DNA of 64,000 bases from JBBSBL01 sp963735885 (GTDB lineage: Bacteria; Actinomycetota; Thermoleophilia; Solirubrobacterales; Solirubrobacteraceae). Below the pieces are notes generated by a model. It did no database searches, was not told the origin of the DNA, and saw only the letters and a program-made list of their open reading frames with translations. Positions 34,553-44,441 of the stretch are shown in pieces. A program made the translations under genes and the position numbers. The stretch is taken from the NCBI GenBank assembly GCA_963735885.1, contig CAVTMP010000007.1:248001-312000 (forward strand), in the 5' to 3' direction. Within the stretch, counting starts at the first letter, position 1; each line of letters opens with the position of its first letter.

Positions 34553-35419
34553 ATGTCGAGTGCCTCAGCCGCCGTCGCCCGGAAGGAGCCAGCCACGACG
34601 AACGCCGACGTTACGGTCGTGATCCCGTGCTTCAACTATGGCCGGTTCCTCCCCTGAGGCGGTCGCTTCAGTGCGCGCGCAGGCCGGCGGCCCGCCGCGC
34701 GTGGTCGTCGTCGACGACGGATCGACCGAGCCGGCGACCCTCCGGGCGCTCGACGTGCTGGCGGACGAGGTCGATGTCGTGCGCCGTGCGAACGCAGGGG
34801 TCGCGGCGACGCGCAACGCAGGCATGAAGCAAGCGACGACCCCTTACGTCATGTGCCTCGACGCGGATGACCGGCTCGCCCCCGGCGCGCTCACAGCCAT
34901 GCGCGAGCGACTCGACGCGCGCCCCGGACCTCGCTTACGCGTACGGGCAGCTCTGGTTGTTCGGGGACCGGGAGGGCCTCGTGCGCTTCCCGCCGTTCGA
35001 CCCGTGGATCCTTCTCTGGCGGCACACGATCGGCCCAACGGCCCTCATGCGGATCGAACTCGTCCGGGCCACCGGCGGATTCGATCCGGCGTTCGACCAC
35101 TGGGAGGACTGGGAGATCTGGCTCCACGCGCTAGCGATCGGCTCGGTAGGCGAGCGCGTGGAGGTCCCTGGACTGCTCTACCGTAAGCACGGCCCGTCGA
35201 AGTTCGACCAGGACCGAGCCCGGTTCCGCGCCGACACGCGGCGGCTGCGCGACAAGCACGCCGACCTCTACGCCCGGCGCGACGAGATCGCGGGGCGTTC
35301 GTCGCTCTCGGGGCCGCACCGCGCGTTCTACCGCTGGTTTTCGGGGCGAGCGGCCGTGGCCGCGGCGGGCCGAGGCCGCGCTCTACTCGCTTCTCTGGCG
35401 CCCGGCCGGCGGCCGGTGA
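34553..35419 (+). pseudogene. GT2 glycosyltransferase, three single-base insertions
   Basis: Rejoined: MSSASAAVARKEPATTNADV, VTVVIPCFNYGRFLP, RVVVVDDGSTEPATLRAL, RRANAGVAATRNAG, VMCLDADDRLAPGAL, FDPAFDHWEDWEIWLHAL and VPGLLYRKHGPSKF. Canonical GT-A family 2 with the LDADD metal site and an EDWE catalytic acid region. Extra bases: a T near 34656 (creating a premature TGA), a C near 34925 and a G near 35370. The total of 867 nt is divisible by 3, consistent with three insertions. Its end overlaps the convergent methyltransferase by 37 nt. Confidence 0.78.
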
Positions 35420-36214
35420 TCGCGATCCACGACGACAATCGCGCGATACGTGGGTGGGCGGTCCGCGCCGCGCACCCGGCGGAGCGTCCCGTGCGCGACT
35501 GCCCGCAACCGCGGGCGTCGCGAACGCAGCCCGGCCGCGAGCCCCCGGGCCGCGAGGCGCAGGAGGGCCGCGCTCGGCGCCGCAAGCTCGGCGCGCGCGA
35601 GCCGGACATGGGACCGCACGTGCTCGTTGTTGATGACCGAGGGTCGCCCATACGCCGCCGCCGCGGCCACGAGGGCCGCCCGCTCCGGGAACCCGTGGAC
35701 GAGGTGTTCGACGAGCCAGTCGGGGACGGGGCGGTCGGTGCGCTCGAGGCCCACGGCGAGCGCCCGGTCGGCGGCGAGGGCGGCGGAGCCGGCTGCGACA
35801 GGCGATCACGGCACGCCGCCGCGCGACGCGGCAGAGCTCGGCGATCGCGCGGTAGCGATCCGGTGGCGGCACGTGCTCGAGCAGGTCGATCGCGACGACC
35901 GCGTCGAACGCGTCGTCCGCGAACGGCAGCGCCCGCACGTCGCCGACGACGCGCCGCACGCCGTCGACGGGTGGCCGCGCGGTGCCGCCGTAATCGGTGA
36001 AGTCGGCGTCGAGCGCAGTCACGCGCCAGTCGCCGCCGAGCAGGCCCGCAACGCCCGTGCTGCCGCTGCCGACGTCGAGCAGGTCGCCGCCGCCGAGCGA
36101 GGCGAGCAGCGGGAGAAGCGGCTCGAAGCGCACGAGATGATTCACTTGGCGCTGACCGAGGAGCCGCGTAGCCGCACGCCGGACGCGCGGGCGCCGTACG
36201 AGCGACGTCGTCAC
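35383..36214 (-). CDS. SAM-dependent methyltransferase, one frameshift
   Basis: About 277 aa when joined. Motif I DLLDVGSGSTGVAGLLGG, acidic ALDADFTDYGG, and post-motif DAVVAIDLLEHVPPPDRY. The C-terminal part RPVPDWLVEHLVHGFPE, VINNEHVRSHVRLARAEL and THYRAIVVVDR-like TYRAIVVVDRDHRP is in another frame. The frameshift lies near 35797, after RRAVIAC. GTG start at 36214, with TATGAT 6 nt upstream. It probably methylates a sugar or carrier-linked glycan. Confidence 0.78.
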
Positions 36215-36220
36215 GTGGGA

Positions 36221-36226
36221 ATCATA
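36221..36226 (-). promoter_or_regulatory. -10-like element TATGAT, 6 nt before the methyltransferase GTG
   Basis: The closest match to TATAAT in this intergenic region; the spacing predicts a leaderless transcript. It overlaps the ATG of the divergent flippase gene, so the two starts share 12 bp. Confidence 0.4.
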
Positions 36227-37705
36227 TGAGGGCCCGGCGACCGCGGCTCAGCCCCAGCGCGGCCACGGGAGCCGCCCTCGCGGCGACCGCGCTGTGCTCG
36301 GGACTCCAGGCGCTTCTGTTCCTCGACCGGTTCGGTGCGAATACCCGCACCGACGGCGTCATCGCCGGGTACTCGGCCTACGCGCTCGTGGTCGTCGCGG
36401 GCCAGATCCTCCGGACGAGCGCGGTGCCGCTGCTCGGAGGCGACCGGCCGCGGCTGCGGCGGGGGACGTTCGCGGCGGCGATACTCCTCCTCGCGGCCGT
36501 AGCGGCGCTGGTCTTCGGTCTCCTGGCCCGCCCCGCCGCCGACGCGCTCCTCCCGGCGGCCGGCGTGGCGGACGCACGGCGGCGACCGACGCCCTGCGGG
36601 TCCTCGCCCCGGCGATGGCGCTTCGACCGTCGCGGCCGGCCTCGCGATTCTCGGTGCCCTGACGCGCGCATGGCGCGGGTCGCCGCCGCCTACGGCGTGT
36701 CCGCCGGTGTCGGGCTCGCCGCCTTCGTCGTCGTCGCCCCGCGCGCCGGGGTCACGTCGCTCGCATGGGCGGCGCTCGGCGCCTCGGTCGCGCTCGTCGC
36801 CGGCCTGGTCGTCGCCGCGCCGCCGCGCGGCGCGCGCCCGCGACTCGGCGGTGTCGCGAGCGCCGTGCCAGCGGTCGTCGGGACGGCCGCCGTCCGATCG
36901 CCTTCGTCCTCCTCTATCCCATCACGCTCGCGCTCGCGACCGACGCGCCCGCGGGCGCCATCACGCTCTTTGGGCTCGCGTTCACGTTCGTGAGCTACCT
37001 CCCGGGCATCACGACGGTCGCGATCGGCATCAAGACCAGGTCGTGGCGCTCGCCGCCAAGGCAGCGACCCCAAGGGTCGCGGTGCCCGCGGCCTTCCGCT
37101 GGTCGGCGCTCCTCACGCTTCCGGCGCTCGGCGCGGCGATCGTCCTGGCCGAGCCCGTCGTGTCCGTCCTCACGACCGGACGCGCGGGCGCGGGCGCCGC
37201 GTTCCGCACAGACCTCGCTCTGCTCGTCCCTTGGCTGCTCGCGACGATCGCGCTGTGGTCGGTGCTGCCGTCGCTGTTCGCCACCAAACCCGCCGGGCGA
37301 CCGCTCCCGCGGGTGGCGGCCATCGTCGCGGCACACGTGGGCGCAGGCCTCGCCGGACGGGCGATCGCGGGCTTCGACGGGCTCGTCGCCTCGACGTGCG
37401 TCGCGCCGCTGGCCTACGCGGCATTCGGGGCCGCCCGGATGAGCCTTCCGCGCCGGGCCGCGGCCGTCGTCGGCCACGACGCCGCCGTCGCGCTCGGGGC
37501 CGCCGTCGCGGCCTACGGGGCGGCGCTGCTTGTCACCGCCGTGGCGTTCGACGGCGGTTGGGCGCTCGCGCTCGCCGGGGCGCTCGCGGGCACCATCGCC
37601 TACGGCGCGGTCGCCCGGGCCGCCTTCCCGGCGGAGGCCGCCGCCCTCGCGGGCGCCGCGTTGCCGCCGCACCAAGCGCGAAACTTTCTGCCGCCGCCGC
37701 GTTAG
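36226..37705 (+). pseudogene. Wzx/MurJ-like lipid-linked glycan flippase, about four frameshifts
   Basis: Polytopic membrane protein of about 490 aa, MOP superfamily. Rejoined segments: LSPSAATGAALAATALCSGL, FLDRFGANTRTDGVIAGYS, LRVLAPAMAL, AFVLLYPITLALATDAPAGA, LFGLAFTFVSYLPGITTVAI, ALTLPALGAAI-like TLPALGAAIVLAEPVVSVL, LLVPWLLATIALWSVLPSLF and a final pair of helices. Frameshifts near 36580, 36630, 36895 and 37035; the 3' half from 37040 is intact. It would flip lipid-linked repeat units for polymerisation, a route parallel to the ABC exporter. Confidence 0.75.
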
Positions 37706-37708
37706 TAC
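37703..37708 (+). promoter_or_regulatory. -10-like element TAGTAC, 9 nt before the ATG at 37718
   Basis: The last base departs from TANNNT, but the spacing equals that of the leaderless starts. This supports 37718 as the start of the WecG-like gene. Confidence 0.3.
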
Positions 37709-37717
37709 TCCCGAGCG

Positions 37718-38579
37718 ATGACCTCCCGCCCATCCCGATTCCGCGCCTCCGCGCGTTCCCGTCCGTGCCGCGCCGCCGGTCGCTCCCGGCGATCCCCGCC
37801 CTCGTTCCGTCGCCTGCCCGGCGGCGGAGCTGCTCGGCATCCCGGTCGGGCTCGTGGACTACCGCCAGGTCCTCGACTGGATGGACGACGTCGTCGCCGC
37901 CGACGGGCGCGAGTACGTGTGCGTCGCGGCCGTCCACACGATCATGGCCTGCGCGGAGGACCCGGGGCTGCGCGACGCCGTCGCTCGGCTCGGCGGTCAC
38001 GCTGCCCGACGGCATGCCGCTCGTCTGGGCGCTGAACGCGGCTCGGGCACGACATGGACGACCGGGTCTACGGTCCCGAGCTCATGGACCGCGCGTGCGC
38101 GCGGGCGGCCCGGACCGGCACGGTCGATCTACCTCTACGGCGGGCCACGACCAGGGCGCGCTGGTCCAGCTCACGCTCAACCTCCGCACCCGCCACCCCG
38201 GCCTGCGCGTCGTCGGCGGCTACTCGCCGCCCCACCGGACGCTCACGGCGACGGAGGAGGACCAGATCGTCGCGGAGATCAACGCCTCCGGCGCCGAGGT
38301 CGTGTGGGTCGGCATCGGCGTGCCGAAGCAGGAGAAGTGGATGGCCGCGGATGCGCGACCGGCTCGACGCGCCCGGTGCTCATCGGCGTCGGCGCGGCGT
38401 TCGACTTCCACGCCGGGCGCGTCCCGCAGGCGCCGTACTGGATGCAGCGCGCCGGTCTCGAGTGGTCCTACCGGCTCGCGCACGAGCCGCGCCGGCTGTG
38501 GAAGCGCTACGCGCGCTACAACCCGCGCTTCGTGGGCGCGTTCGCCCGGCAGTGGGCGCGAGAGCGCCGTGCGAGCTAG
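37718..38579 (+). pseudogene. WecG/TagA/CpsF-family glycosyltransferase, several frameshifts
   Basis: GT26 transferase that adds the second sugar to an undecaprenyl-linked acceptor. Rejoined: LLGIPVGLVDYRQVLDWMDD, YVCVAAVHTIMACAEDPGL, VTLPDGMPLVWALNA, MDDRVYGPELMDRACARA, LYGGHDQGALVQL, VVWVGIGVPKQEKWMA, VLIGVGAAFDFHAGRVPQAP and GLEWSYRLAHEPRRLWKRY. PDGMPLVW, GxGAAFDFHAG and the GLEW..R...P.R block are diagnostic. Frameshifts near 37830, 38000, 38045, 38130, 38350 and 38375. The N-terminal 40 residues are uncertain. Confidence 0.8.
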
Positions 38580-38604
38580 CCGCCGGGCCGCGGGCCCGAT
38601 CATC

Positions 38605-38610
38605 TAGCCT
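38605..38610 (+). promoter_or_regulatory. -10-like element TAGCCT, 10 nt before the ATG at 38621
   Basis: Leaderless spacing for the nucleotide-sugar dehydrogenase; no ribosome site in between. Confidence 0.5.
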
Positions 38611-38620
38611 CACCAGTCCG

Positions 38621-39896
38621 ATGAGCGCCGACGTCTCCGTGATCGGTCTCGGGCGGGTCGGCCTGCCGCTCGCCCTCTCCTTCGCGGACCGCGGCCTGCG
38701 GGTGGTGGGCGTCGACCGCGACGCCGAGCGACTCGAGGCCGTGCGGGCCGGGCGAATGCCGTTCGCCGAGCCCGGCGCCGACGAGGTTCTCGAGCGCGTG
38801 GCCGCCTCGGGCCGCCTCGCGCTCAGCGATCGCGTCCAGGACGCGGCCGACGCCGAGGCGATCGTGCTCACGCTCGGGACGCCCTCCTTCTCGCACATCG
38901 AGATCGACATGCGCGACATCCGCTCCGTGCTCGACGACCTGCTCGCCGGTCCTGCGCCCCGGTCACCTCATCGTCCTGCGCTCGACGATCGCGCCGGGCA
39001 CGACCGAGTTCGTGGCCGGCTACCTGGAGAAGCGACGCCCCGACCTCCGCGCCGGCGAGGACGTGGCGGTCGCCCACGTGCCGGAGCGGATCGCCACCGG
39101 GCGCTTCTTCGCGGAGATCGGGACGCTGCCGTGCATCGTCGGCGGCGTCGGCGAGAGCTCCGGGGAGCGGGCCGGCCGGCTCTTCGAGGTCTTCGGCGCG
39201 CCGATCGTCCAGACCACCCCGGTGCAGGCGGAGCTCGCGAAGATCTGGACGAACATCCTGCGCTACGCGACCTTCGCCCTCCCCAACCTCCTGATGATGG
39301 ACTGCGAGCAGCACGGGGCGAACGTCTTCGAGGTGATCGACCTCGTCAACCGCGACTACCCCCGCGGCGGCATCGCCCGCCCCGGGCTCACCGCCGGCAC
39401 GTGCCTGCGCAAGGACTTCGCGTTCTCCGAGGAGCGCTCGAACGCGCCCGGGATGCTGCTCGCCGTCTCGCGGGTCAACGAGTCCGTCCCGCTGTTCCTC
39501 GTCGAGGGGATGAAGCGGCGGCTCGGGAACGGCGGGCTCGGCGGCCGCCGCGTCGCCGTCCTGGGCCTGGCCTTCAAGCGCGACACCGACGACGAGCGCG
39601 ACTCGCTCTCCCACAAGCTCGTGCGGCTGCTCGAGCGCGAGCTGGCCGACGTCGCCGTCCACGACCCGCACGTCGCCTCGCCGACCCAGCCGCTCGCCGA
39701 GGCCGTGGCCGGCGCCGACGTCGTGGTGGTGGCCACGAACCACTCCGCCTTCGAGGCGCCCGGCGCGCGCGAGGCGATCCTCGAGGGCGCGGGCCCCGAC
39801 GCGCTCGTCGTGGACCCGTGGAACGCGCTGGGCGCCGGGCAGGTCTTCGCCTTCGCCAACGAGGTCGCCGCGCTGGCGCCGGCCGCCGCCGGGTGA
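38621..39896 (+). CDS. UDP-glucose/GDP-mannose dehydrogenase-family enzyme, one frameshift
   Basis: NAD-dependent oxidation of a nucleotide sugar to its uronic acid; about 424 aa when joined. N-terminal Rossmann MSADVSVIGLGRVGLPLALS; active-site Cys in GLTAGTCLRKDFAF; C-terminal domain VAVLGLAFKRDTDDERDSLS. The pattern is closest to UDP-HexNAc (ManNAc/GalNAc) dehydrogenases. One extra base near 38950 (in GLRPGHLIVL) splits it into 38621-38950 and 38950-39896. This is the last lesion of the dense series. The stop overlaps the GTG of the epimerase (GTGA). It supplies uronic-acid donors for the cluster. Confidence 0.88.
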
Positions 39897-40858
39897 GGCG
39901 GGTCCTCGTCACCGGGGGGGCCGGCACGATCGGCGCCGCGGTCGTCCGCCGCCTGCTGCGCGATCCGGACTACGAGGTGCGGGTCTCCGACCAGCGCCCC
40001 GCGCCGACGTGGATGCGCGAGGGGTGCGAGGTGCACACCGGCGACCTGCGCGACCTCGGCGAGGCGCGCGCCGCGACCGAGGGCTGCAGCCACGTCGTCC
40101 ACCTCGCGGCGATCGTCGGCGGCATCGCGAACTTCCACCGCCTCCCCCACACGCTCACCGAGGTCAACAACGCGCTCTACAACGCGATCGTCCGCGCGGC
40201 GCTCGACCACGAGGTCGAGCGCTTCGCCTACGTCTCCTCCTCGATGGTGTTCGAGCGCGCGACCGAGTTCCCGACCACCGAGGCCCACCTGCCCGACTGC
40301 CCGGTGCCGCTCAGCGCCTACGGCTTCTCGAAGCTCACCGGCGAGGTGTACTGCCGCGCCGCGCACGCCGAGCACGGGCTGCCCTACACGATCTGCCGCC
40401 CGTTCAACGCCTACGGCCCCGGGGAGATGCCCGATGAGGAGCCGGGGATCGCCCACGCCGTCCCCGACCTCATCCGCAAGGCGCTCTCCGGCCGGCGGCC
40501 GTTGGAGATCTTCGGCTCCGGCGAGCAGACGCGGACCCTCACCCATGTCGACGACATCGCCGACGGGATCGTCACCGCGATGTCCTCGCCGGCGGGCCTG
40601 AACGAGGACTTCAACGTCTCGGCGGGGGAGGAGCTGACCGTGGCCGAGATCGCGCGCATCGTCTGGGAGGCCTGCGGCCGGGCACCCGACGACTTCGCGC
40701 TGGAGCACCTGCCGAGCTTCGCCGTCGACGTCCAGCGCCGCTGGCCGTCGGTGGCGAAGGCGCGGGAGCGGCTCGGCTGGGAGGCGCGGATCGGCGTGGC
40801 CGAGGGCATCGCGCAGACCGTCGAGTGGCTGCGCGAGCAGGAAGCGCTCGCGTCGTAG
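39893..40858 (+). CDS. NAD-dependent nucleotide-sugar epimerase/dehydratase
   Basis: Extended SDR enzyme, 321 aa, intact. Rossmann motif RRVLVTGGAGTIGAAVVRR, active site VSSSMVF and catalytic YxxxK in SAYGFSKLTGE, then ICRPFNAYGPGE and HVDDIADGIV. The early VGGIANFHRLP and NNALYNAIVRAA region resembles GDP-mannose 3,5-epimerase and GDP-fucose synthase relatives. The exact substrate is undetermined. GTG start coupled to the dehydrogenase (GTGA); the glycosyltransferase follows 14 nt later. It marks where clean sequence resumes. Confidence 0.87.
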   Translation: MRRVLVTGGAGTIGAAVVRRLLRDPDYEVRVSDQRPAPTWMREGCEVHTGDLRDLGEARAATEGCSHVVHLAAIVGGIANFHRLPHTLTEVNNALYNAIVRAALDHEVERFAYVSSSMVFERATEFPTTEAHLPDCPVPLSAYGFSKLTGEVYCRAAHAEHGLPYTICRPFNAYGPGEMPDEEPGIAHAVPDLIRKALSGRRPLEIFGSGEQTRTLTHVDDIADGIVTAMSSPAGLNEDFNVSAGEELTVAEIARIVWEACGRAPDDFALEHLPSFAVDVQRRWPSVAKARERLGWEARIGVAEGIAQTVEWLREQEALAS

Positions 40859-40872
40859 CCCGGGCGGCCGCC

Positions 40873-41724
40873 GTGGACCCCGTCGCCACCGTCGTCATCC
40901 CCACCCGGGACCGGCCGGGGTACCTCGAGGTCGCCCTCGGCTCGATCGCCCCGCAGGCCGCCGCCGCGGGGGCGGAGGTCCTCGTCGTGGTCGACGGCAC
41001 CGACCCCGGCAGCGCGCGCGTGGCGCGGCGCCACGGCGCGCGCGTCGTCGAGCTGCCGTCGGGCCCGGGGCTGAACGCGGCGCGCAACGCGGCGGTCGAG
41101 GCCGCCGGCGCGCCGCTGCTCGTGTTCACCGACGACGACGTGCGGGCGCCGGACGGCTGGCTCGCGGCGATCCTCGACGGTGCGGCGCGCCATCCGGACG
41201 ACGACGTCTTCGCCGGGCCGATCCGCGCCCGGCTGGAGGGCGGGCGGGCGCCGCGCGGCTGCGGGCGGGAGGGGCCGCCGATCACCGCGCTCGACCTCGG
41301 CTCCCACGACGGCGAGGCGCCCCGCGCCTGGGGCGCCAACATGACGATCCGCCGCGACGCGTTCGCCCGGATCGGCGGGTTCGACCCGACGATCCCGAGC
41401 GGCGGCGGCGACGAGGAGGACTGGCAGCGGCGCTACCGGGCGACCGGCGGCCGCGTGCGCTACCTCGCCGGCGCGGGACTGGACCACCGGCGCGCGGGCG
41501 AGGACGCCGAGCTTCCCCGGCTCGCCCGGGCGGCCTTCCACCGCGGCCGGCTCGCGCGCGAGCACGACCGCCGCCGCGCGCAGGCGCCGTCGACGGCGCG
41601 CGAGGCGCGGACGCTGGCCGGCTGCGTCTGGCACACCGCCCGCCGGCGCTGCGCGATGGGGGTGGTCCTCACCGCCCATGCCGCGGGGCGACTCCGGGCG
41701 GCGGTCGGCGAGCACCGCCCGTGA
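40873..41724 (+). CDS. GT2 glycosyltransferase
   Basis: 283 aa from the GTG at 40873. GT-A fold family 2: VATVVIPTRDRPGYLEVAL, VLVVVDGTDPGS, GLNAARNAAVEAAG, metal site FTDDDVRAPDGWL, WGANMTIRRDAF and the acid region GGGDEEDWQRRY. The carboxy-terminal 60 residues are Arg-rich and could lie on the membrane. An earlier GTG-type start within the epimerase end (40825) is possible. The stop overlaps the next GTG (GTGA). Confidence 0.87.
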   Translation: MDPVATVVIPTRDRPGYLEVALGSIAPQAAAAGAEVLVVVDGTDPGSARVARRHGARVVELPSGPGLNAARNAAVEAAGAPLLVFTDDDVRAPDGWLAAILDGAARHPDDDVFAGPIRARLEGGRAPRGCGREGPPITALDLGSHDGEAPRAWGANMTIRRDAFARIGGFDPTIPSGGGDEEDWQRRYRATGGRVRYLAGAGLDHRRAGEDAELPRLARAAFHRGRLAREHDRRRAQAPSTAREARTLAGCVWHTARRRCAMGVVLTAHAAGRLRAAVGEHRP

Positions 41725-42542
41725 CGGGCCCCGGGCGACCGGCGCCCTTCCTCTCCGGCGAGAGCGGCACGATCCTCGGGCCGCGGCGGATCGGGACCGC
41801 GCGCATGGTCGATGCGGCGCTCGACCTGCGTCGCGGGCTGCGGCTCGAGCCGTGGCGCCTGGCGCGCGCCGCCCGCTCGGCCCCGCCCCGCCGGCGGGTC
41901 CTCGCCGTCGGGGTCGAGCGCGCGGACCGCCCCGGGCTGATGGACGCGGCGGTCGCGGAGCTGCGACGCTCGCGGCACGCCGTCGAGGTCCGCACCGGGC
42001 CGGTGGGCGAGCGCGGCAAGTGGGAGAACCTCGACCGGCTGATCGCCGACGGCGGCCTCGACGGCGCCGACTGGCTGATCGCGATCGACGACGACGTCGC
42101 GCTGCCGCGCGGGTTCCTCGACGCGTTCCTCTTCCTCGCCGAGCGCTTCGACCTGGCGCTCGCCCAGCCCGCCCACCGCCGCCGCTCGCACGCGGCCTGG
42201 TCGGTGACGCGCCGGCGCGGCGGCAGCGTGGCGCGCGAGACGGGCTTCGTCGAGATCGGGCCCGTCACCGCGTTCCGCGCCGACACGCTCGAGGCGCTGC
42301 TGCCCTTCCCCGCCCTGCGCACGGGCTGGGGGCTCGACGCCCACTGGGCGGCGCTGGCCCGGGAGCGGGGCTGGCGGATGGGCGTCGTCGACGCGACGCC
42401 CGTCGCCCACGCCCTGGGCAAGGTGGCGGGCGGCTACGACCACGCCGGGGCGGTGGCGGAGTCGCGGGAGTTCCTGCGCGATCGACCGCACGTCAGCGCC
42501 GCCGAGGCGAACCGGACGCTCGTGACGCACCGGCGGTGGTGA
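41721..42542 (+). CDS. Putative GT-A glycosyltransferase
   Basis: 273 aa. The central part VERADRPGLMDAAVAELRRS, GKWENLDRLI, WLIAIDDDVALPRGFLDAFL (DxD-type metal site) and GFVEIGPVTAFRADTLEALL supports a nucleotide-sugar transferase fold. The first 60 residues are unlike standard GT2 proteins. GTG start overlaps the upstream stop, and its TGA overlaps the next ATG by one base, so three transferases are translated as a unit. Specificity unknown. Confidence 0.72.
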   Translation: MTGPGRPAPFLSGESGTILGPRRIGTARMVDAALDLRRGLRLEPWRLARAARSAPPRRRVLAVGVERADRPGLMDAAVAELRRSRHAVEVRTGPVGERGKWENLDRLIADGGLDGADWLIAIDDDVALPRGFLDAFLFLAERFDLALAQPAHRRRSHAAWSVTRRRGGSVARETGFVEIGPVTAFRADTLEALLPFPALRTGWGLDAHWAALARERGWRMGVVDATPVAHALGKVAGGYDHAGAVAESREFLRDRPHVSAAEANRTLVTHRRW

Positions 42543-43738
42543 TGCGCGTCGCGGTCGTCGCCGAGTACTACCCGCGGGCCGCGGATCCGGTGCTCGGGGT
42601 CTGGGCCCATCGCCAGGCGCTCGCCGCCCGCGAGGCCGGCGCGGACGTGCGGGTCCTGGTCCTCCACCGGCCGATCCCGCCCCGCGCCGCGCTTCACGCC
42701 CGGGACCGCCGCGCGCTCGCCGCCGCGCTGCGGCAGCCGCGGCGAGCACGGGTCGACGACGTCCCCGTGACCTACGTTCCCTTCCTGGCGCCGCCCCGCT
42801 GGCGGACCTACGGCGCCTGGAGCGCCTGGGCCGCGCCGCCCCTGGCGCTGGCCCTGCGTCACCTGCGCGCGGCGTGGCCGTTCGACCTCGTTCACGCCCA
42901 CTACGCGGCCCCGGCCGGGGACGCGGTCCGCCGCGCACGCAGCGGGGTCCCCTACCTCGTCTCGGTGCACGGCGGCGACGTGCTCGGGGACTGGGCCCGC
43001 TCGGGGTCGGGTCGGCGCGCCGTCGAGCGCGGGCTCGGCGGGGCCGCGCTCGTGCTGGCCAACAGCCGCGGGATCGCCCGGCGGGCCGCCGCCCTCGGAG
43101 CGGCTTCGACCCGGGTCGTCCACCTCGGCGCCGACCGGCCGGCCGCGGGCACGACGGCGCGGGCGGCGCCGCCGGTCCTCGCGACCATCGGCCACGTCGT
43201 CGCGCGCAAGCGCCACGCCGACGTGCTGCGCGCCCTCTGGCTCCTGCGCGACCGCCACCCGGCGCTGCGCTACGCGATCGTCGGGGACGGCCCCGCCCTG
43301 GCGGACCTCCGCGCCCTCGCCGCCCGGCTCGGGGTCGCCGACCGGGTCGACTTCCGCGGCGCGCTCCCGCCCGCGGAGGCCGCCGCGGCGGCGCATGCCG
43401 CCTGGCTCTTCGTGATGCCGAGCGTGGACGAGGCGCTCGGGGTGGCCTACCTGGAGGCGATGGCCGGCGGCACCCCGGCGATCGCGTGCATCGGCGAGCC
43501 GGGGCCCGAGGACATCGCGCTCGCGGGCGACGGCATGCGACTCGTGCCGCCCGCGGACATCGAGGCGCTCGCCGCGGAGATCGACGCCCTGCTGAGCGAC
43601 GAGCGGACCCGCCGCGACATCGGGCGCCGGGGCCGCGAGACCGTGGCGCGCAGCTTCACCTGGGCCCGCTGCGGCCAGGAGACGGTGGCCGCCTACCGGG
43701 CCGTGCTCGAGGGCTCGCACGGCGGCGCACGAGCGTAA
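42542..43738 (+). CDS. GT4 glycosyltransferase
   Basis: 398 aa, intact GT-B family 4 enzyme. N-terminal MRVAVVAEYYPRAADPVLGV, DLVHAHYAAPAGDAV, YLVSVHGGDVLGDW (phosphate-binding glycines); C-terminal GHVVARKRHADVLRAL, YAIVGDGPALADLRAL and donor site MPSVDEALGVAYLEAMAGG. ATG at 42542 overlaps the upstream TGA by one base. It probably adds a hexose during repeat-unit assembly. Confidence 0.9.
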   Translation: MRVAVVAEYYPRAADPVLGVWAHRQALAAREAGADVRVLVLHRPIPPRAALHARDRRALAAALRQPRRARVDDVPVTYVPFLAPPRWRTYGAWSAWAAPPLALALRHLRAAWPFDLVHAHYAAPAGDAVRRARSGVPYLVSVHGGDVLGDWARSGSGRRAVERGLGGAALVLANSRGIARRAAALGAASTRVVHLGADRPAAGTTARAAPPVLATIGHVVARKRHADVLRALWLLRDRHPALRYAIVGDGPALADLRALAARLGVADRVDFRGALPPAEAAAAAHAAWLFVMPSVDEALGVAYLEAMAGGTPAIACIGEPGPEDIALAGDGMRLVPPADIEALAAEIDALLSDERTRRDIGRRGRETVARSFTWARCGQETVAAYRAVLEGSHGGARA

Positions 43739-43791
43739 CTTCGCCCCGCGAATCCCGTTCCTACCGTCTGAAGTCGCGTGGAGCGCCTTGC

Positions 43792-43797
43792 TAGCGT
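43792..43797 (+). promoter_or_regulatory. -10-like element TAGCGT upstream of the secreted Gly/Ser-rich protein
   Basis: In the 116-bp gap after the GT4 gene, 56 nt before the ATG at 43854. A second TANNNT (TACCGT) lies at 43762-43767. Confidence 0.3.
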
Positions 43798-43853
43798 GTC
43801 CGCGCCCCGGACCGGCACGGTCGCCGTCCCGCCCAGGCTTCCCCCCATCCCCC

Positions 43854-44441
43854 ATGCGCACACTCGCCCTCCGACTCACGCTCTCCGGCGCCCTGGTGGC
43901 CGCGCTCGCGCTGCCCGCCGCGGCGAGCGCCGATCCGGTGCGCGACTGCTCCACCAACGGCTCGCTGACCCAGCGCTACTCGGCGTCGCAGCTCCGCTCG
44001 GCGCTGAAGTCGATCCCGGCGGACGTCAAGGAGTACACCGACTGCTACGACCAGATCCGCCGCGCGGAGCTCTCCGCGGCGGCGTCCTCCGGCAAGCGCA
44101 GCAGGCGCGCGTCGGCCTCCGGCTCGGGCGGGGCCGGCGGCGACTCGGGCTCGAGCGGCTCGGGCGGCGGCCCGGGCGGATCCGGCTCGGGCGGATCCGG
44201 CCGGGCGGTCGGCCGCGGCGGCGCACCCGCCGCGAGCGGCGACGCGGCCGGGCCCGGCGGCGGCAGCGCGCGGCCGGTCAAGGTCGGCGACCAGGAGATC
44301 GCGCCCGGCACGTCCGGCCTCAGCGAAGGCGGCGCCGAGGTGCCGGCCCCGCTCGTGGTGGTGCTGGCGCTGCTCGGCGCCGGCGGCCTGGCGTTCGCCG
44401 CGACGCGACTCCGCGCGCGTGCCGGTCGCCGAAGCGCCTAG
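43854..44441 (+). CDS. Secreted, C-terminally membrane-anchored Gly/Ser-rich protein
   Basis: Unrecognised, 195 aa. Signal peptide (about 1-28) LTLSGALVAALALPAAASA. A short domain with two Cys follows (DCSTNGSLTQRYSASQLRSA to DCYDQIRRAEL), then a long Gly/Ser/Ala linker (about 80-145). A C-terminal hydrophobic segment PLVVVLALLGAGGLAFAA ends in Arg-rich residues. Looks like a cell-surface protein held in the membrane with a flexible spacer through the wall. Short Cys-bracketed domains of this kind recur in high-GC actinobacteria, but no function is known to me. Confidence 0.75.
   Translation: MRTLALRLTLSGALVAALALPAAASADPVRDCSTNGSLTQRYSASQLRSALKSIPADVKEYTDCYDQIRRAELSAAASSGKRSRRASASGSGGAGGDSGSSGSGGGPGGSGSGGSGRAVGRGGAPAASGDAAGPGGGSARPVKVGDQEIAPGTSGLSEGGAEVPAPLVVVLALLGAGGLAFAATRLRARAGRRSA

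Noticed and set aside
34638..34660. In-frame TGA in the GT2 gene at 34553 read as selenocysteine
   Set aside because: Removing one inserted T near 34656 restores a standard GT2 sequence, and Sec is not expected in this family.
24255..38955. Phase variation of the glycan cluster by repeat slippage
   Set aside because: The lesions are not in homopolymers or short tandem repeats of the kind used for phase variation. Many per gene would leave no ON state.
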